Shown here in pieces: positions 38,033 to 46,786 of a DNA stretch of 64,000 nt. The notes under the pieces were generated by a model. The model was given only the letters and a program-made list of their open reading frames with translations, searched no databases and was not told where the DNA came from. The stretch comes from Mycobacterium triplex (GTDB lineage: Bacteria > Actinomycetota > Actinomycetes > Mycobacteriales > Mycobacteriaceae), in NCBI RefSeq assembly GCF_000689255.1, contig NZ_HG964446.1:4705809-4769808 (forward strand). The letters are read 5' to 3'. Made by a program: the position numbers and the translations under genes. Numbering within the stretch: the first letter of the stretch is position 1; the number at the start of each line of letters is the position of its first letter.

Positions 38033-38596
38033 TCAGATTGGGGCGCACGCCTCGATTGCGGCATCCACCTTATCGACCAGCACCAGCCGGTCCATCGCCA
38101 CCCGCGAGATGTAGCCGCTCTCGACCAAGCCGTTCAACCACACCCACAAGCCTTCGTAGTGCCCCCAGGTGTCCAGCAACACCACGGGCTTGTCGTGCAT
38201 ACCCAAAGAGCCCGTCGTCCATGCCTCGAACAGCTCGTCGAGAGTGCCGATACCACCGGGCAGCGTGATGAACGCGTCCGACCGATCCTCCATGATCCGT
38301 TTCCGGTCGCGCATGTTGTCGGTGACGATCAGCTCGCCGGCGTCGGTGTCGGCAAGCTCGCGCCGCACCAACTGTTGCGGGATCACGCCGACGGTCTTTC
38401 CGCCGCGGGCCCGTGCCCCACTGGCCACGGCTCCCATCGCCGAAACATGGCCGCCACCCCACACCAGGGTCCAGCCGCGCTCGGCGATCGCCTCGCCGAG
38501 TTCGCTGGCCAGATCAAGCAATTCGGGATGCGTCGGGCCGGACGCGCAGTAGACGCAGACCGCCCATTGACCTGAGGAATCACCGTCGGGGCGCAT
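38033..38596 (-). CDS. LOG-family cytokinin riboside 5'-monophosphate phosphoribohydrolase, Rv1205-like
   Basis: This 187-residue Rossmann-fold protein is of the LOG/lysine-decarboxylase-like family. The nucleotide and active-site motif PGGIGTLDE is at about 105-113, with MRDRKRIM before it and CVYCASG at the N-terminus. LOG proteins release free cytokinin bases from nucleotides; the M. tuberculosis ortholog is the known cytokinin-producing enzyme that is a proteasome substrate. ATG 38596 gives the usual length; a TTG at 38605 would add three residues. Confidence 0.92.
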   Translation of the reverse strand: MRPDGDSSGQWAVCVYCASGPTHPELLDLASELGEAIAERGWTLVWGGGHVSAMGAVASGARARGGKTVGVIPQQLVRRELADTDAGELIVTDNMRDRKRIMEDRSDAFITLPGGIGTLDELFEAWTTGSLGMHDKPVVLLDTWGHYEGLWVWLNGLVESGYISRVAMDRLVLVDKVDAAIEACAPI

Positions 38597-38695
38597 AACC
38601 GCCAAGGTAGACCAAAGCCCTTCGAGCCGCGCACGTATAGGGCTTTCGCGCTAGCTAGTCACCGGCTGGACACCGCGTCGCAATAAAATTCGGCG

Positions 38696-40831
38696 ATGCC
38701 GATTCGATGGAACGTCCCGCAGCACGCGTCCACGTTGGAACAGCTGGGTTCGGCCTTGGCTGACGGGGCGCGGCGCGGGGCGGTGGTGCTCGGCCCCGAC
38801 GGCGTCGGCAAGTCCACGCTGGCGCGGCTGGCCGCGGAGAATTTCTCGAGCGCCAAGCCAAGCACTTTCGTCCGCTGGGTCACCGGCACCCCGACCGAGC
38901 GTATGGTCCCGTTCGGCGCCTTCAGTCACATCGTGGACATCGCCGACATCGGCAAGCCCGCCGCGTTGTTGCGGGCGGCGCGGGCGTCGCTGAGCCGCGA
39001 CGCCCAGGGCGATCTGCTGCTGGTCGTCGACGACGCCCACGACCTGGACATCCTGTCGGCCACCCTCGTCTACCAGTTGGCGCTGGCGGGCACCGCGCGG
39101 ATGATCGTCACCGCTCGAGCCGATGCCGCACCCGAGGCCATCGCGGCGCTGTGGACCGACGGCCTGCTGGAGCGCATCGACGTCGACGCGCCCGGCGCGG
39201 CCACCAGCGCGGGCGAGGTCGACGCCTTCATCGCCGAGTTGCCCGCGGCGGCGCGGGCGGTGCTCGACTACCTGGCCGTCGAGGAGCCGCTGTCGCTGGC
39301 CGATCTGACCGTGTTGGCCGGCGACGGCGCCGTCGCCGAAGCCCAGCAGTGGGGCGCGGCCGAAACCCGGGTGCGCGACGAGCAGGCCGACGATCCGGTG
39401 GTGTACACCGCCCACCCGCTGTTCTCCGAACGCGCGCGGGCCGCACTCGGCGACGACGGGGCCCGACGGCGGCGCACCGAATTGGTCGAGCTGCAGTCCC
39501 GGCATCCGTCCGATCGCCTGTCCGACCGGCTGCGGCTGGCCTCGCTGGCGCTCGACAGCGACGCCCCGCAACCGGTGGCCGAGGTCGTCGACGCGGCTCA
39601 GCAGGCATTGCGGCTGGGCGATCTCACGCTCGGCGAGCGGTTGGCCCGCTCCGCGCTGCAGCGCTCCGAAGACTCCCAGACCCTCGCGGCCCGGCTGCCG
39701 CTGGCGAACTCACTGGCGTTCCAGGGCCGCGGCCGCGAGGCGGAGGAACTACTGGCCGCGGTCGACCCCGCCGCGCTGTCCGAAGAAGAGCTGATGGCGT
39801 GGACCCTGCTGCGGGCGGCCAATCAGTTCTTCATGCTCAGCGAGCCGGAGCGGGCCACCGCGTTCCTGTTGACCATCCGCAATCGCGTCCCCGACGTCGG
39901 CCCGCGCCTCACGCTCGACGCGCTGAGCGCGACGTTCGCGATGAACGCCGGCAACGTCGAGGGCGCCGTCGAGATCGCGCGTCGGGTGCTGGACTCACCG
40001 GCCGCCGACGACCAGGCGGTGGCCTGGGCGGCCAGCGCGGCCACGCTGTGTTCGGCGCGCCAAGGCCGGTTCGCCGACGTCGAGCCGCTGGCACAGCGTG
40101 CGCTGGGCGCCGAGCACCCCGGACTGCTGCGGTTCACCGTCGGCCTCGGCGAGACGACGACCCTGCTGATGGCGGGCCGGGTCGAGACGGCGACCGAACT
40201 GGCGCAGCAGTTCACCGATTTCGCGGAATTGCAGCAGCCGGGCCGGGCGATCGGCGAGGTGCTGCTGGCGCACACCCTGATCGCCGCCGGGCGGTTCGCC
40301 GAAGCCGCCGCGCTGCTGGGCCCGGCGGCCGCGGCGTTGGAACGCACCGGCTATTCCTGGGGCCCGCTGTCGCTGATGCTGCTGGCCACCGCGCTGGCCC
40401 AGCAAGACGACATCGCCGGGGCGGCAAAAGCGTTGAGCAGGGCCGAATCTCGGCACGGAACCAAGTCGGCTCTGTTCAGCCCCGAGCTGGGCGTGGCGCG
40501 GGCCTGGCGGCGGGCCGCCGAACGCGACTCGCATGGGGCGATCGCCGCGGCCCGCGACGCGGCGCGGATGGCCGAGCGTCGCGGGCAGTCGGCCGTGGCG
40601 ATTCGCGTCTGGCACGAGGCCGTCCGCCTCGGCGACATCCGCGCGGTGGATCCGCTGGCCCGGCTGCGCGACGAGGCCGACTGCGTGGCCGGTCAGCTCG
40701 CGCTGGCGCACGCCAAGGCGCTGGCGACCGACGACGGGGACGCGCTGCGCGCGGTGGCCGAGGAGCTGACGGCGGTCGGGATGCACGCGGCGGCCGCCAA
40801 TGCGGCCGCGCAGGCACAGCAGTGCGGTTAG
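38696..40831 (+). CDS. Large STAND-like P-loop ATPase without DNA-binding domain, Rv1204c-like
   Basis: This 711-residue protein has an N-terminal AAA/STAND ATPase domain: Walker A GPDGVGKST (about 32-40) and Walker B LLLVVDDAHD. About 450 residues of Ala/Leu/Glu-rich helical repeats of tetratricopeptide type follow (LAFQGRGREAEELLAAVDP, EVLLAHTLIAAGRFAEAAALLG). The layout is that of LuxR/MalT-type regulators, but the C-terminus ends AAANAAAQAQQCG with no helix-turn-helix. It may act through a partner or be a non-DNA-binding switch. It converges with dapE with a four-base overlap. Confidence 0.85.
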   Translation: MPIRWNVPQHASTLEQLGSALADGARRGAVVLGPDGVGKSTLARLAAENFSSAKPSTFVRWVTGTPTERMVPFGAFSHIVDIADIGKPAALLRAARASLSRDAQGDLLLVVDDAHDLDILSATLVYQLALAGTARMIVTARADAAPEAIAALWTDGLLERIDVDAPGAATSAGEVDAFIAELPAAARAVLDYLAVEEPLSLADLTVLAGDGAVAEAQQWGAAETRVRDEQADDPVVYTAHPLFSERARAALGDDGARRRRTELVELQSRHPSDRLSDRLRLASLALDSDAPQPVAEVVDAAQQALRLGDLTLGERLARSALQRSEDSQTLAARLPLANSLAFQGRGREAEELLAAVDPAALSEEELMAWTLLRAANQFFMLSEPERATAFLLTIRNRVPDVGPRLTLDALSATFAMNAGNVEGAVEIARRVLDSPAADDQAVAWAASAATLCSARQGRFADVEPLAQRALGAEHPGLLRFTVGLGETTTLLMAGRVETATELAQQFTDFAELQQPGRAIGEVLLAHTLIAAGRFAEAAALLGPAAAALERTGYSWGPLSLMLLATALAQQDDIAGAAKALSRAESRHGTKSALFSPELGVARAWRRAAERDSHGAIAAARDAARMAERRGQSAVAIRVWHEAVRLGDIRAVDPLARLRDEADCVAGQLALAHAKALATDDGDALRAVAEELTAVGMHAAAANAAAQAQQCG

Positions 40832-41904
40832 CCGCCCAGGTAACCCCGCAGCATGTCCACCGCGGCGGTGATCGCGGCGACGGGCACCCGCTCGTCGCGG
40901 GTGTGCGCCAGGTTGGGGTCACCGGGCCCGAAGTTGACCGCCGGGATGCCGAAGGCGGCGAATCGGGACACGTCCGTCCAGCCGTATTTGGCCCGCACCT
41001 GTCCGCCGGCGGCGTCGACCAACGCCTTGGCGGCCGGCTGCGACAGGCCGGGCAGCGCTCCGGCCGCGCCGTCGGTCTGCTCGATCCGCACGTCGATGCC
41101 GTCGAGCACCTCGTGCACGTGGTGTAGCGCCTCCGTGATTGACCGGTCGGGCGCGAAGCGGTAGTTGACGGTCACCGAGGCCGCGTCGGGGATGACGTTG
41201 CCGGCGACGCCGCCGTCGACCCGCACGGCCGACAAGCCTTCGCGGTACTCGCAGCCGTCGATGTCGACGGTGCGGGCCCGGTAGCTGGCCAACCGGTCCA
41301 GCACGGCACCCAGTTTGTGAATTGCGTTGTCGCCCAACCAGGAACGCGCCGAGTGCGCGCGGGTTCCGGTGGCACTGACCACGACTCGCAGCGTGCCCTG
41401 GCAACCGGCCTCGATGTAGCCGCCGGTGGGTTCACCGAGGATCGCGACGTCGGCGGCCAACCACTCCGGCAGCTCCCGCTCAATGCGGCCCAAACCGTTT
41501 GCGGCCGCGTCGATTTCCTCGCAGTCGTAAAGCACCAGCGTCAGGTCGTGTGCCGGTTCGGCCACCGTGGCGGCCAGATGCAGAAAGACGGCGTCGCCGG
41601 ACTTCATGTCCGAGGTGCCGCAGCCGTGCAGCACGTCGCCCGCTTCACCGGTGCTGCGACGGCTGGGCAGGTTGTCGGCGACCGGGACGGTGTCGAGATG
41701 ACCGGCCAGCAGCACCCGCGACGGCAGCTTTCGCTGGGTGCGGGCCAGCACGGCGTTGCCGTTACGGACGATCTCGAAGCCGGTCGTCTGCGCGCGCAAC
41801 GCGGCCTCGACCTCGTCGGCGATGCGCGCTTCGTCTCGCGACTCGCTGGGGATGTCGACCAGCGCCGCAGTCAACGCGATCGGATCCCCATGCAAGTCCA
41901 GCAC
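40828..41904 (-). CDS. dapE: Succinyl-diaminopimelate desuccinylase DapE
   Basis: This M20 zinc peptidase-family enzyme of lysine and peptidoglycan precursor synthesis removes succinate from N-succinyl-LL-diaminopimelate. It has 358 residues with the metal ligands in LLAGHLDTVPV, GCGTSDMKSGDAVFLH, the catalytic YDCEEID and EPTGGYIEAGCQG. The C-terminal GPGDPNLAHTRDERV supplies the last ligand. dapD, an earlier enzyme of the same pathway, is close by on the other strand; an unknown gene lies between them that I do not recall from M. tuberculosis. Confidence 0.95.
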   Translation of the reverse strand: MLDLHGDPIALTAALVDIPSESRDEARIADEVEAALRAQTTGFEIVRNGNAVLARTQRKLPSRVLLAGHLDTVPVADNLPSRRSTGEAGDVLHGCGTSDMKSGDAVFLHLAATVAEPAHDLTLVLYDCEEIDAAANGLGRIERELPEWLAADVAILGEPTGGYIEAGCQGTLRVVVSATGTRAHSARSWLGDNAIHKLGAVLDRLASYRARTVDIDGCEYREGLSAVRVDGGVAGNVIPDAASVTVNYRFAPDRSITEALHHVHEVLDGIDVRIEQTDGAAGALPGLSQPAAKALVDAAGGQVRAKYGWTDVSRFAAFGIPAVNFGPGDPNLAHTRDERVPVAAITAAVDMLRGYLGG

Positions 41905-41937
41905 GCAACCAGCGTAGTGGCAGATCCCGCTGGACAG

Positions 41938-42675
41938 TCAGGCCAGGACGTAGCCTTCGGGGAATTCGATGCCGATCAGCAGAGATTCGGGCTCGGGCGG
42001 CACCACAGCACGGTTGTCCGCAAGGCGCGGCACCACTTTACGGGTACCGGGGAACATAAACCCGTCGTATTCGGCGTAGTCGTACAGGTAGTGAGCCGCC
42101 GTACCGCCACCGATCACCTCGGGCGCGTAGTCCAGACGGACGATGAGCCCGTCGTTGTCGATGTGGAGATCCATCACCGGGCAGTGGGTGTGGATATGCG
42201 GCGGGAACGTCAGCCGCAACCGCCGCCAGTCCTGCGCGGGCCCCTCGTGCCAGGGATCGATCTCCTGTGCGTCGACGTCGGGCAGCGCCGCCAGAAACGG
42301 CAGGTTGAAATAGTTCCACAGCGCGTAGCCGCCGAAGTACAAGCCGTGCAAATGATCCCATGGCGTTTGGCGATTGTGGCCGGCGAATGCGTCCCGGGGC
42401 TGGTGACGATTCTGCAGAATCGTCGCGTCCGCCGACTCGATCCACACCCGATCGGGGGTGTAGAAGCCGCGCGCGGTCGCGTCGGTGAAGGGATGAACAC
42501 TGACGGCCTGCGTGCCGGTCTGCGCCGTGACGTGCACACCGCCGAACAGGCCCGGCTGGCCCTTGCCCGTCCAGGTCAAGCCCCAGGACCGCACTACCGC
42601 GGTGACGCTACGGACCTGCTGCCAGCGCTTCAATCCGCCGTGGGCGGCCAGGACGTCGTCGAGTAGATCGCTCAT
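41938..42675 (-). CDS. Uncharacterised protein, possibly LolA-like fold
   Basis: This is a 245-residue soluble protein that I do not recognise. It opens MSDLLDDVLAAHGGLKRWQQVRSV, a head seen in proteins with a LolA-like beta-sheet fold. It continues with many aromatic and His residues (YFGGYALWNYFNLPFL, FPPHIHTHCPVMDLHIDNDG, GGTAAHYLYDYAEYDGFMFP). No signal peptide or membrane segment is seen. ATG 42675 has GGAG eight bases upstream. It sits between dapE and dapD, with a 10-base inverted repeat in the divergent region ahead of it. A role in lipid or small-molecule binding would be a guess. Confidence 0.75.
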   Translation of the reverse strand: MSDLLDDVLAAHGGLKRWQQVRSVTAVVRSWGLTWTGKGQPGLFGGVHVTAQTGTQAVSVHPFTDATARGFYTPDRVWIESADATILQNRHQPRDAFAGHNRQTPWDHLHGLYFGGYALWNYFNLPFLAALPDVDAQEIDPWHEGPAQDWRRLRLTFPPHIHTHCPVMDLHIDNDGLIVRLDYAPEVIGGGTAAHYLYDYAEYDGFMFPGTRKVVPRLADNRAVVPPEPESLLIGIEFPEGYVLA

Positions 42676-42759
42676 GTTGTGCACTCCTAATAGGCTGTAG
42701 AACAAGCGATCTCGCTCGCCTCGCGGCGAGGACACCATACCTTGTCTGACTAATTATCT

Positions 42760-42797
42760 CGTTACTCAGCAGTGTAGCCATCAGCGCCTGAGTAACG
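42760..42797. promoter_or_regulatory. Inverted repeat in the divergent region before dapD
   Basis: CGTTACTCAG (42760-42769) and CTGAGTAACG (42788-42797) are perfect 10-base arms separated by 18 bases. They lie between the start codons of the unknown gene (42675) and dapD (42864). The region is AT-richer than its surroundings. It may be an operator for either gene or a hairpin in the dapD leader. Confidence 0.5.
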
Positions 42798-42863
42798 CAA
42801 GCATTAGTTATCCGAGCCGGGGCCCCGTGGTGCCCGTCCGGGCGGGAAAGTAACCTGACCGCC

Positions 42864-43808
42864 GTGACTGGAGCTGCAGGTATCGGGCTGGCGACACTGG
42901 CCTCCGACGGATCGATCCTCGACACGTGGTTTCCCGCACCGGAACTGACGGAGTCGGACACCTGCGGCACATCGCGCCTCGCGTTGTCCGACATTCCGCC
43001 GGAGCTGGCCGCACTGGTCGGCCGGGACGACGACCGCAACACCGACACCGTCGCCGTGCGTACCGTCATCGGCTCGCTGGACGATGTGGCCGCCGACGCC
43101 TACGACGCCTACCTGCGGCTGCATTTGCTGTCTCACCGACTGGTCGCGCCGCATGGGCTGAACGCCGGCGGCTTGTTCGGGGTATTGACCAATGTGGTCT
43201 GGACTAATCACGGACCCTGCGCGATCGAGGGTTTCGAGTCGGTCCGCGCGCGGCTGCGCCGCCGGGGGCAGGTGACCGTCTACGGCGTCGACAAGTTCCC
43301 GCGGATGGTCGACTACGTGATGCCCACCGGGGTCCGCATCGCCGATGCGGACCGGGTACGCCTGGGCGCGCACCTGGCGTCCGGAACCACCGTGATGCAC
43401 GAAGGCTTCGTCAATTACAACGCCGGCACGCTGGGCGCTTCGATGGTCGAGGGCCGCATCTCGGCCGGCGTGGTGGTCGGCGACGGTTCGGATATCGGCG
43501 GCGGGGCGTCGATCATGGGAACGCTGTCCGGCGGTGGCACGGAGGTCATTTCGATCGGCAAGCGGTGCCTGCTCGGCGCCAACGCCGGTCTGGGCATCTC
43601 ACTGGGCGACGACTGTGTCGTCGAAGCCGGCCTCTATGTCACCGCGGGCACCAAAGTCCTTACGCCCGAGGGCAAAACACTGAAGGCGCTCGAGCTCTCC
43701 GGCGGCAACAACCTGCTGTTTCGCCGCAATTCGGTCAGCGGTGCCGTGGAAGTGGTGGCCCGCGGCGGTCAGGGCATCGCGCTGAACGAGGACCTGCACG
43801 CCAACTGA
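42864..43808 (+). CDS. dapD: Tetrahydrodipicolinate N-succinyltransferase DapD
   Basis: This enzyme succinylates tetrahydrodipicolinate in the lysine/diaminopimelate pathway. It has 314 residues with an N-terminal mixed domain and a left-handed beta-helix of hexapeptide repeats (MPTGVRIADADRVRLGAHLASGTTVMHEGFVNYNAGTLG, GDGSDIGGGASIMGTLSG). The GTG at 42864 matches the family length. It converges with the MFS transporter gene with one base between the stop codons. Confidence 0.95.
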   Translation: MTGAAGIGLATLASDGSILDTWFPAPELTESDTCGTSRLALSDIPPELAALVGRDDDRNTDTVAVRTVIGSLDDVAADAYDAYLRLHLLSHRLVAPHGLNAGGLFGVLTNVVWTNHGPCAIEGFESVRARLRRRGQVTVYGVDKFPRMVDYVMPTGVRIADADRVRLGAHLASGTTVMHEGFVNYNAGTLGASMVEGRISAGVVVGDGSDIGGGASIMGTLSGGGTEVISIGKRCLLGANAGLGISLGDDCVVEAGLYVTAGTKVLTPEGKTLKALELSGGNNLLFRRNSVSGAVEVVARGGQGIALNEDLHAN

Positions 43809-43809
43809 G

Positions 43810-45132
43810 CTACAGCGTGGTTCCGCGGGTCTCCGGCAGTAGATAGGTGCAGACCAGGCTGGTCAATGCGAGGGCGGCGAGCATGACCCCGATCGACCAG
43901 CTGCCGTAGGTCGCCAGCAGCGTCCCGGCCACCAGCGGCGGCAGCGCCCCACCCAGCACGCCGGCCAGGTTGATCGCCAGTGCCGAGCCGCTGTAGCGGT
44001 AGCGGGTGGCGAACAGTTCGGGGATGAAAGCGCCGATGGGTCCGCTGCCGATCCCGGAGACGGCGAAGGTGCCGACAATCGCGACCGCGTACAACGCTTG
44101 ATTGCCGGTGTCGATCAACGGGATCACCACGAACGCCCACGGCACACACGCCGCCCAGCCCGCCAACATCAACCGGCGCCGGCCGACGCGATCGCACAGG
44201 CCGGCCGAGACCACCACGGTCGCGATGCTGACCAGACCGCTGAGCACGCCGACCGACCAGATGAAGCTGCGGGTATAGCCCAGGTGGGTGTGCGCGTACA
44301 TCGCCAGATAGGTGTTGCCCATGTAGCAGAACGCCATGGTGCACAACACGCTGCCGGCGGCCAGCAGGATCTCCCGGCCCTGCAGCCGAAACACCTCGGC
44401 CAGCGGCGCTTTGGGCACCAGGTCGCGGGACTTCTCCTCGGCGAACACCGGAGTCTCCTCGATGTTGAGCCGCACGTACAAGGCCAGTGCGATCAGCACC
44501 GAGCTGATCAGGAACGGGATCCGCCATCCCCACTGCAGGAACTCGGGGCTGTATTCGCCGATCGTGACGTTGACGCCGAGGAAGGTCAGGCTGCTCAGCA
44601 CTCCGGCGACACCGCCGCCGAGCAGGGTGAACATCCCATACCGACCGCGGCGGTCGCCGGGTGCGTATTCGGCACTGAGCAGGGCCGACCCGGCCCATTC
44701 GCCGCCCACCGCAAACCCCTGCAGCAGCCGCAGACCCATCAGGATCAACGGCGCCGCCATCCCGATCGACGCGGTGCTGGGCACCAGGCCGACGCTCACC
44801 GTGGCCACGGCCATGATCAGCAACGTGGACACCAGCGTCTTCTTGCGGCCCAACCGGTCGCCGAAGTACCCGAACACGGCCGCACCGACGGGCCGGGACA
44901 GAAACGCCGTGGCGAATGTTCCCATCGAGGCGATCATGGCCACCCCGGGCGTGAGGTTCGGAAAGAACACGGCGGGAAACACCAGCGCCGCCGCGGTGCC
45001 ATAGATCAGGAAGTCGTAGAACTCGATGGCCGAGCCGACCAGACACGAGACCGCGACCCGCGCCATCGGTGTGGCACGCGGCTCGTCCGCGATCGTCGTC
45101 GCGGCGCCCGCCGGTGGGATCGACTCACCCAT
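43810..45132 (-). CDS. MFS transporter of the metabolite:proton symporter type, Rv1200-like
   Basis: This 440-residue protein has twelve membrane segments of the sugar/metabolite symporter superfamily. It has GAAVFGYFGDRLGRKKTLV with the loop 2-3 signature, RLLQGFAVGGEWAGSALL, and the second-half signature GLCDRVGRRRLML. The close relatives carry dicarboxylates or shikimate-type acids; the real substrate is unknown. In M. tuberculosis the gene is followed by an IS1081, esxLK and PE/PPE block that is absent here. Confidence 0.92.
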   Translation of the reverse strand: MGESIPPAGAATTIADEPRATPMARVAVSCLVGSAIEFYDFLIYGTAAALVFPAVFFPNLTPGVAMIASMGTFATAFLSRPVGAAVFGYFGDRLGRKKTLVSTLLIMAVATVSVGLVPSTASIGMAAPLILMGLRLLQGFAVGGEWAGSALLSAEYAPGDRRGRYGMFTLLGGGVAGVLSSLTFLGVNVTIGEYSPEFLQWGWRIPFLISSVLIALALYVRLNIEETPVFAEEKSRDLVPKAPLAEVFRLQGREILLAAGSVLCTMAFCYMGNTYLAMYAHTHLGYTRSFIWSVGVLSGLVSIATVVVSAGLCDRVGRRRLMLAGWAACVPWAFVVIPLIDTGNQALYAVAIVGTFAVSGIGSGPIGAFIPELFATRYRYSGSALAINLAGVLGGALPPLVAGTLLATYGSWSIGVMLAALALTSLVCTYLLPETRGTTL

Positions 45133-45337
45133 GGCACATCCTTACCTGTCCCCTTGGTGTGCTTGCCTGCATGTCCACCAACGAAATTATGCGAAGCAGT
45201 GAACTCTCGCCCGCCCGAAAACCTGGCAATATCCTGCGTGTCGCTTAAAGTTCCAGCTGACAACCCATCTTGTGATGTGTTGGTTACCTCAGCGGTACGA
45301 CGGCCTCAAACCTGCATACCAGAAATGGCTCTGCGTC

Positions 45338-46750
45338 TCATCCTTCGGACAGCAACTGCTTCTTGACGACCTTACCCATCGCGTTGCGCGGCAACGCGTC
45401 CACGAACCGCACCTCGCGTGGTCGCTTGTGTATCGAAAGGTCTTGAGCGACAAAGTTAATCAGTTCGTCGGTGTCGAGTTCGGAGGAGCCGACGACGAAC
45501 GCCACGATGCGCTGGCCCAGGTCGTCGTCGGGCATACCGACCACGGCTGCTTCCTGCACGCCCGGATGCCCGAGTAAGGATGTCTCGATTTCGCCTGCGC
45601 CAATGCGATATCCACCCGATTTGATCAGGTCGACCGATTCTCGACCCACGATGCGATGCATGCCGTCGCCGTCGATGACCGCGACATCGCCGGTGTGGTA
45701 CCAACCGTCGGCATCGAAAACCTCGGCGGTGGCCTCCGGCCGATTCAGGTAGCCGTCGAACAGGGTTGGCCCCCGAACGTGAAGCTTGCCAACGGTTTCC
45801 CCGTCGTGCGGGACGGGGTTGCCGGCGTCGTCGAGCAGCCTGGTTTGCACTCCGGCCAGCGGCAGGCCGACCCAGCCCGGGCGACGCTCACCGTCGGCCC
45901 GGGTCGACACGGTGATCAGCGACTCCGAAGCACCGTAGCGTTCGATGGGCCGATGCCCGGTCAGCTGTTCCAGCCGGTCGAACACCGGGACCGGCAGCGC
46001 CGCGCTACCCGACACCAGCAGCCGCGCCGATCGCAGTGTCTGGGCGGCCGACTGATCGGCCACCACCCGCGACCACACCGTCGGCACCGCGAAATACAGG
46101 GTGCCGCCCGATTCCGTACCGGCCCGGGCATAGCCGGCCGGTGTCGGTTTCCCGGTGTGCACGAAGCGATTTCCGACCCGCAACGACCCGAGCAGGCCCA
46201 GCACCAGCCCGTGGATGTGGAACAGCGGCAAGCCGTGCACCAGCACGTCGTCGGGGGTCCACTGCCAGGCCTGCGCCAGCGCGTCCAAATCGGCCGCGAT
46301 CGCCCGGCGACTCACCACCACGCCCTTGGGCAGTCCCGTGGTGCCCGAGGTGTAGATGACCAATGCGGTGGCATCCGGCGGCGGCTCCGGATAGCGGTGC
46401 CAGGAGCGGGCGTGCAGTCGCACCGGGATGTGCGGCAGGCCCTCCGTCTCTTCCGGGGCCGGACCCAGCCAGGCCTGCGCGCCGGAGTCGGTCAGCATGT
46501 GGCGGCGTTCGGCCGCGCCGACATCGGAGGGCACCGGGACGAACGGGACGCCGGCGATCAGGCAGCCGGTGACCGCCAGCACGGTCGACACGCTCGGGGT
46601 GGCCAGCACCGCAACCCGCTGGGCCCCGGCCACGCGTTCGGCCACCGACGTCGCCCCGCCGACCAGGTCGCTGCGACTCAATACGGCGCCGTCGATCCTG
46701 ACCGCATCGGGGATGTCTGTGGTGGCGGGGTTCAGGGAGGCGAGCAGCAC
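45338..46750 (-). CDS. fadD36: Acyl-CoA synthetase FadD36 (malonyl-CoA synthetase-like)
   Basis: This 470-residue ANL-superfamily enzyme is shorter than typical FadD proteins and close to the MatB type. It has P-loop VIYTSGTTGLPKGVVVS (about 133-149), FHIHGLVLG, RYGASESLITVS, GWYHTGDV and the C-terminal catalytic lysine region PRNAMGKVVKKQL. It activates a small or dicarboxylic acid, but which one is uncertain. The GTG at 46750 is 36 bases after the alpha/beta hydrolase gene upstream on the same strand. Confidence 0.92.
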   Translation of the reverse strand: MLLASLNPATTDIPDAVRIDGAVLSRSDLVGGATSVAERVAGAQRVAVLATPSVSTVLAVTGCLIAGVPFVPVPSDVGAAERRHMLTDSGAQAWLGPAPEETEGLPHIPVRLHARSWHRYPEPPPDATALVIYTSGTTGLPKGVVVSRRAIAADLDALAQAWQWTPDDVLVHGLPLFHIHGLVLGLLGSLRVGNRFVHTGKPTPAGYARAGTESGGTLYFAVPTVWSRVVADQSAAQTLRSARLLVSGSAALPVPVFDRLEQLTGHRPIERYGASESLITVSTRADGERRPGWVGLPLAGVQTRLLDDAGNPVPHDGETVGKLHVRGPTLFDGYLNRPEATAEVFDADGWYHTGDVAVIDGDGMHRIVGRESVDLIKSGGYRIGAGEIETSLLGHPGVQEAAVVGMPDDDLGQRIVAFVVGSSELDTDELINFVAQDLSIHKRPREVRFVDALPRNAMGKVVKKQLLSEG

Positions 46751-46786
46751 CTCAGCAGGTTACCGACACTGGTCAAGTACGGGCCG

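Noticed and set aside
42742..42749. A third TTGTCTGA (inverse of the pruC repeat TCAGACAA) before dapD
   Set aside because: An eight-base match is expected by chance about twice in a window of this size, and dapD has no link with proline use.
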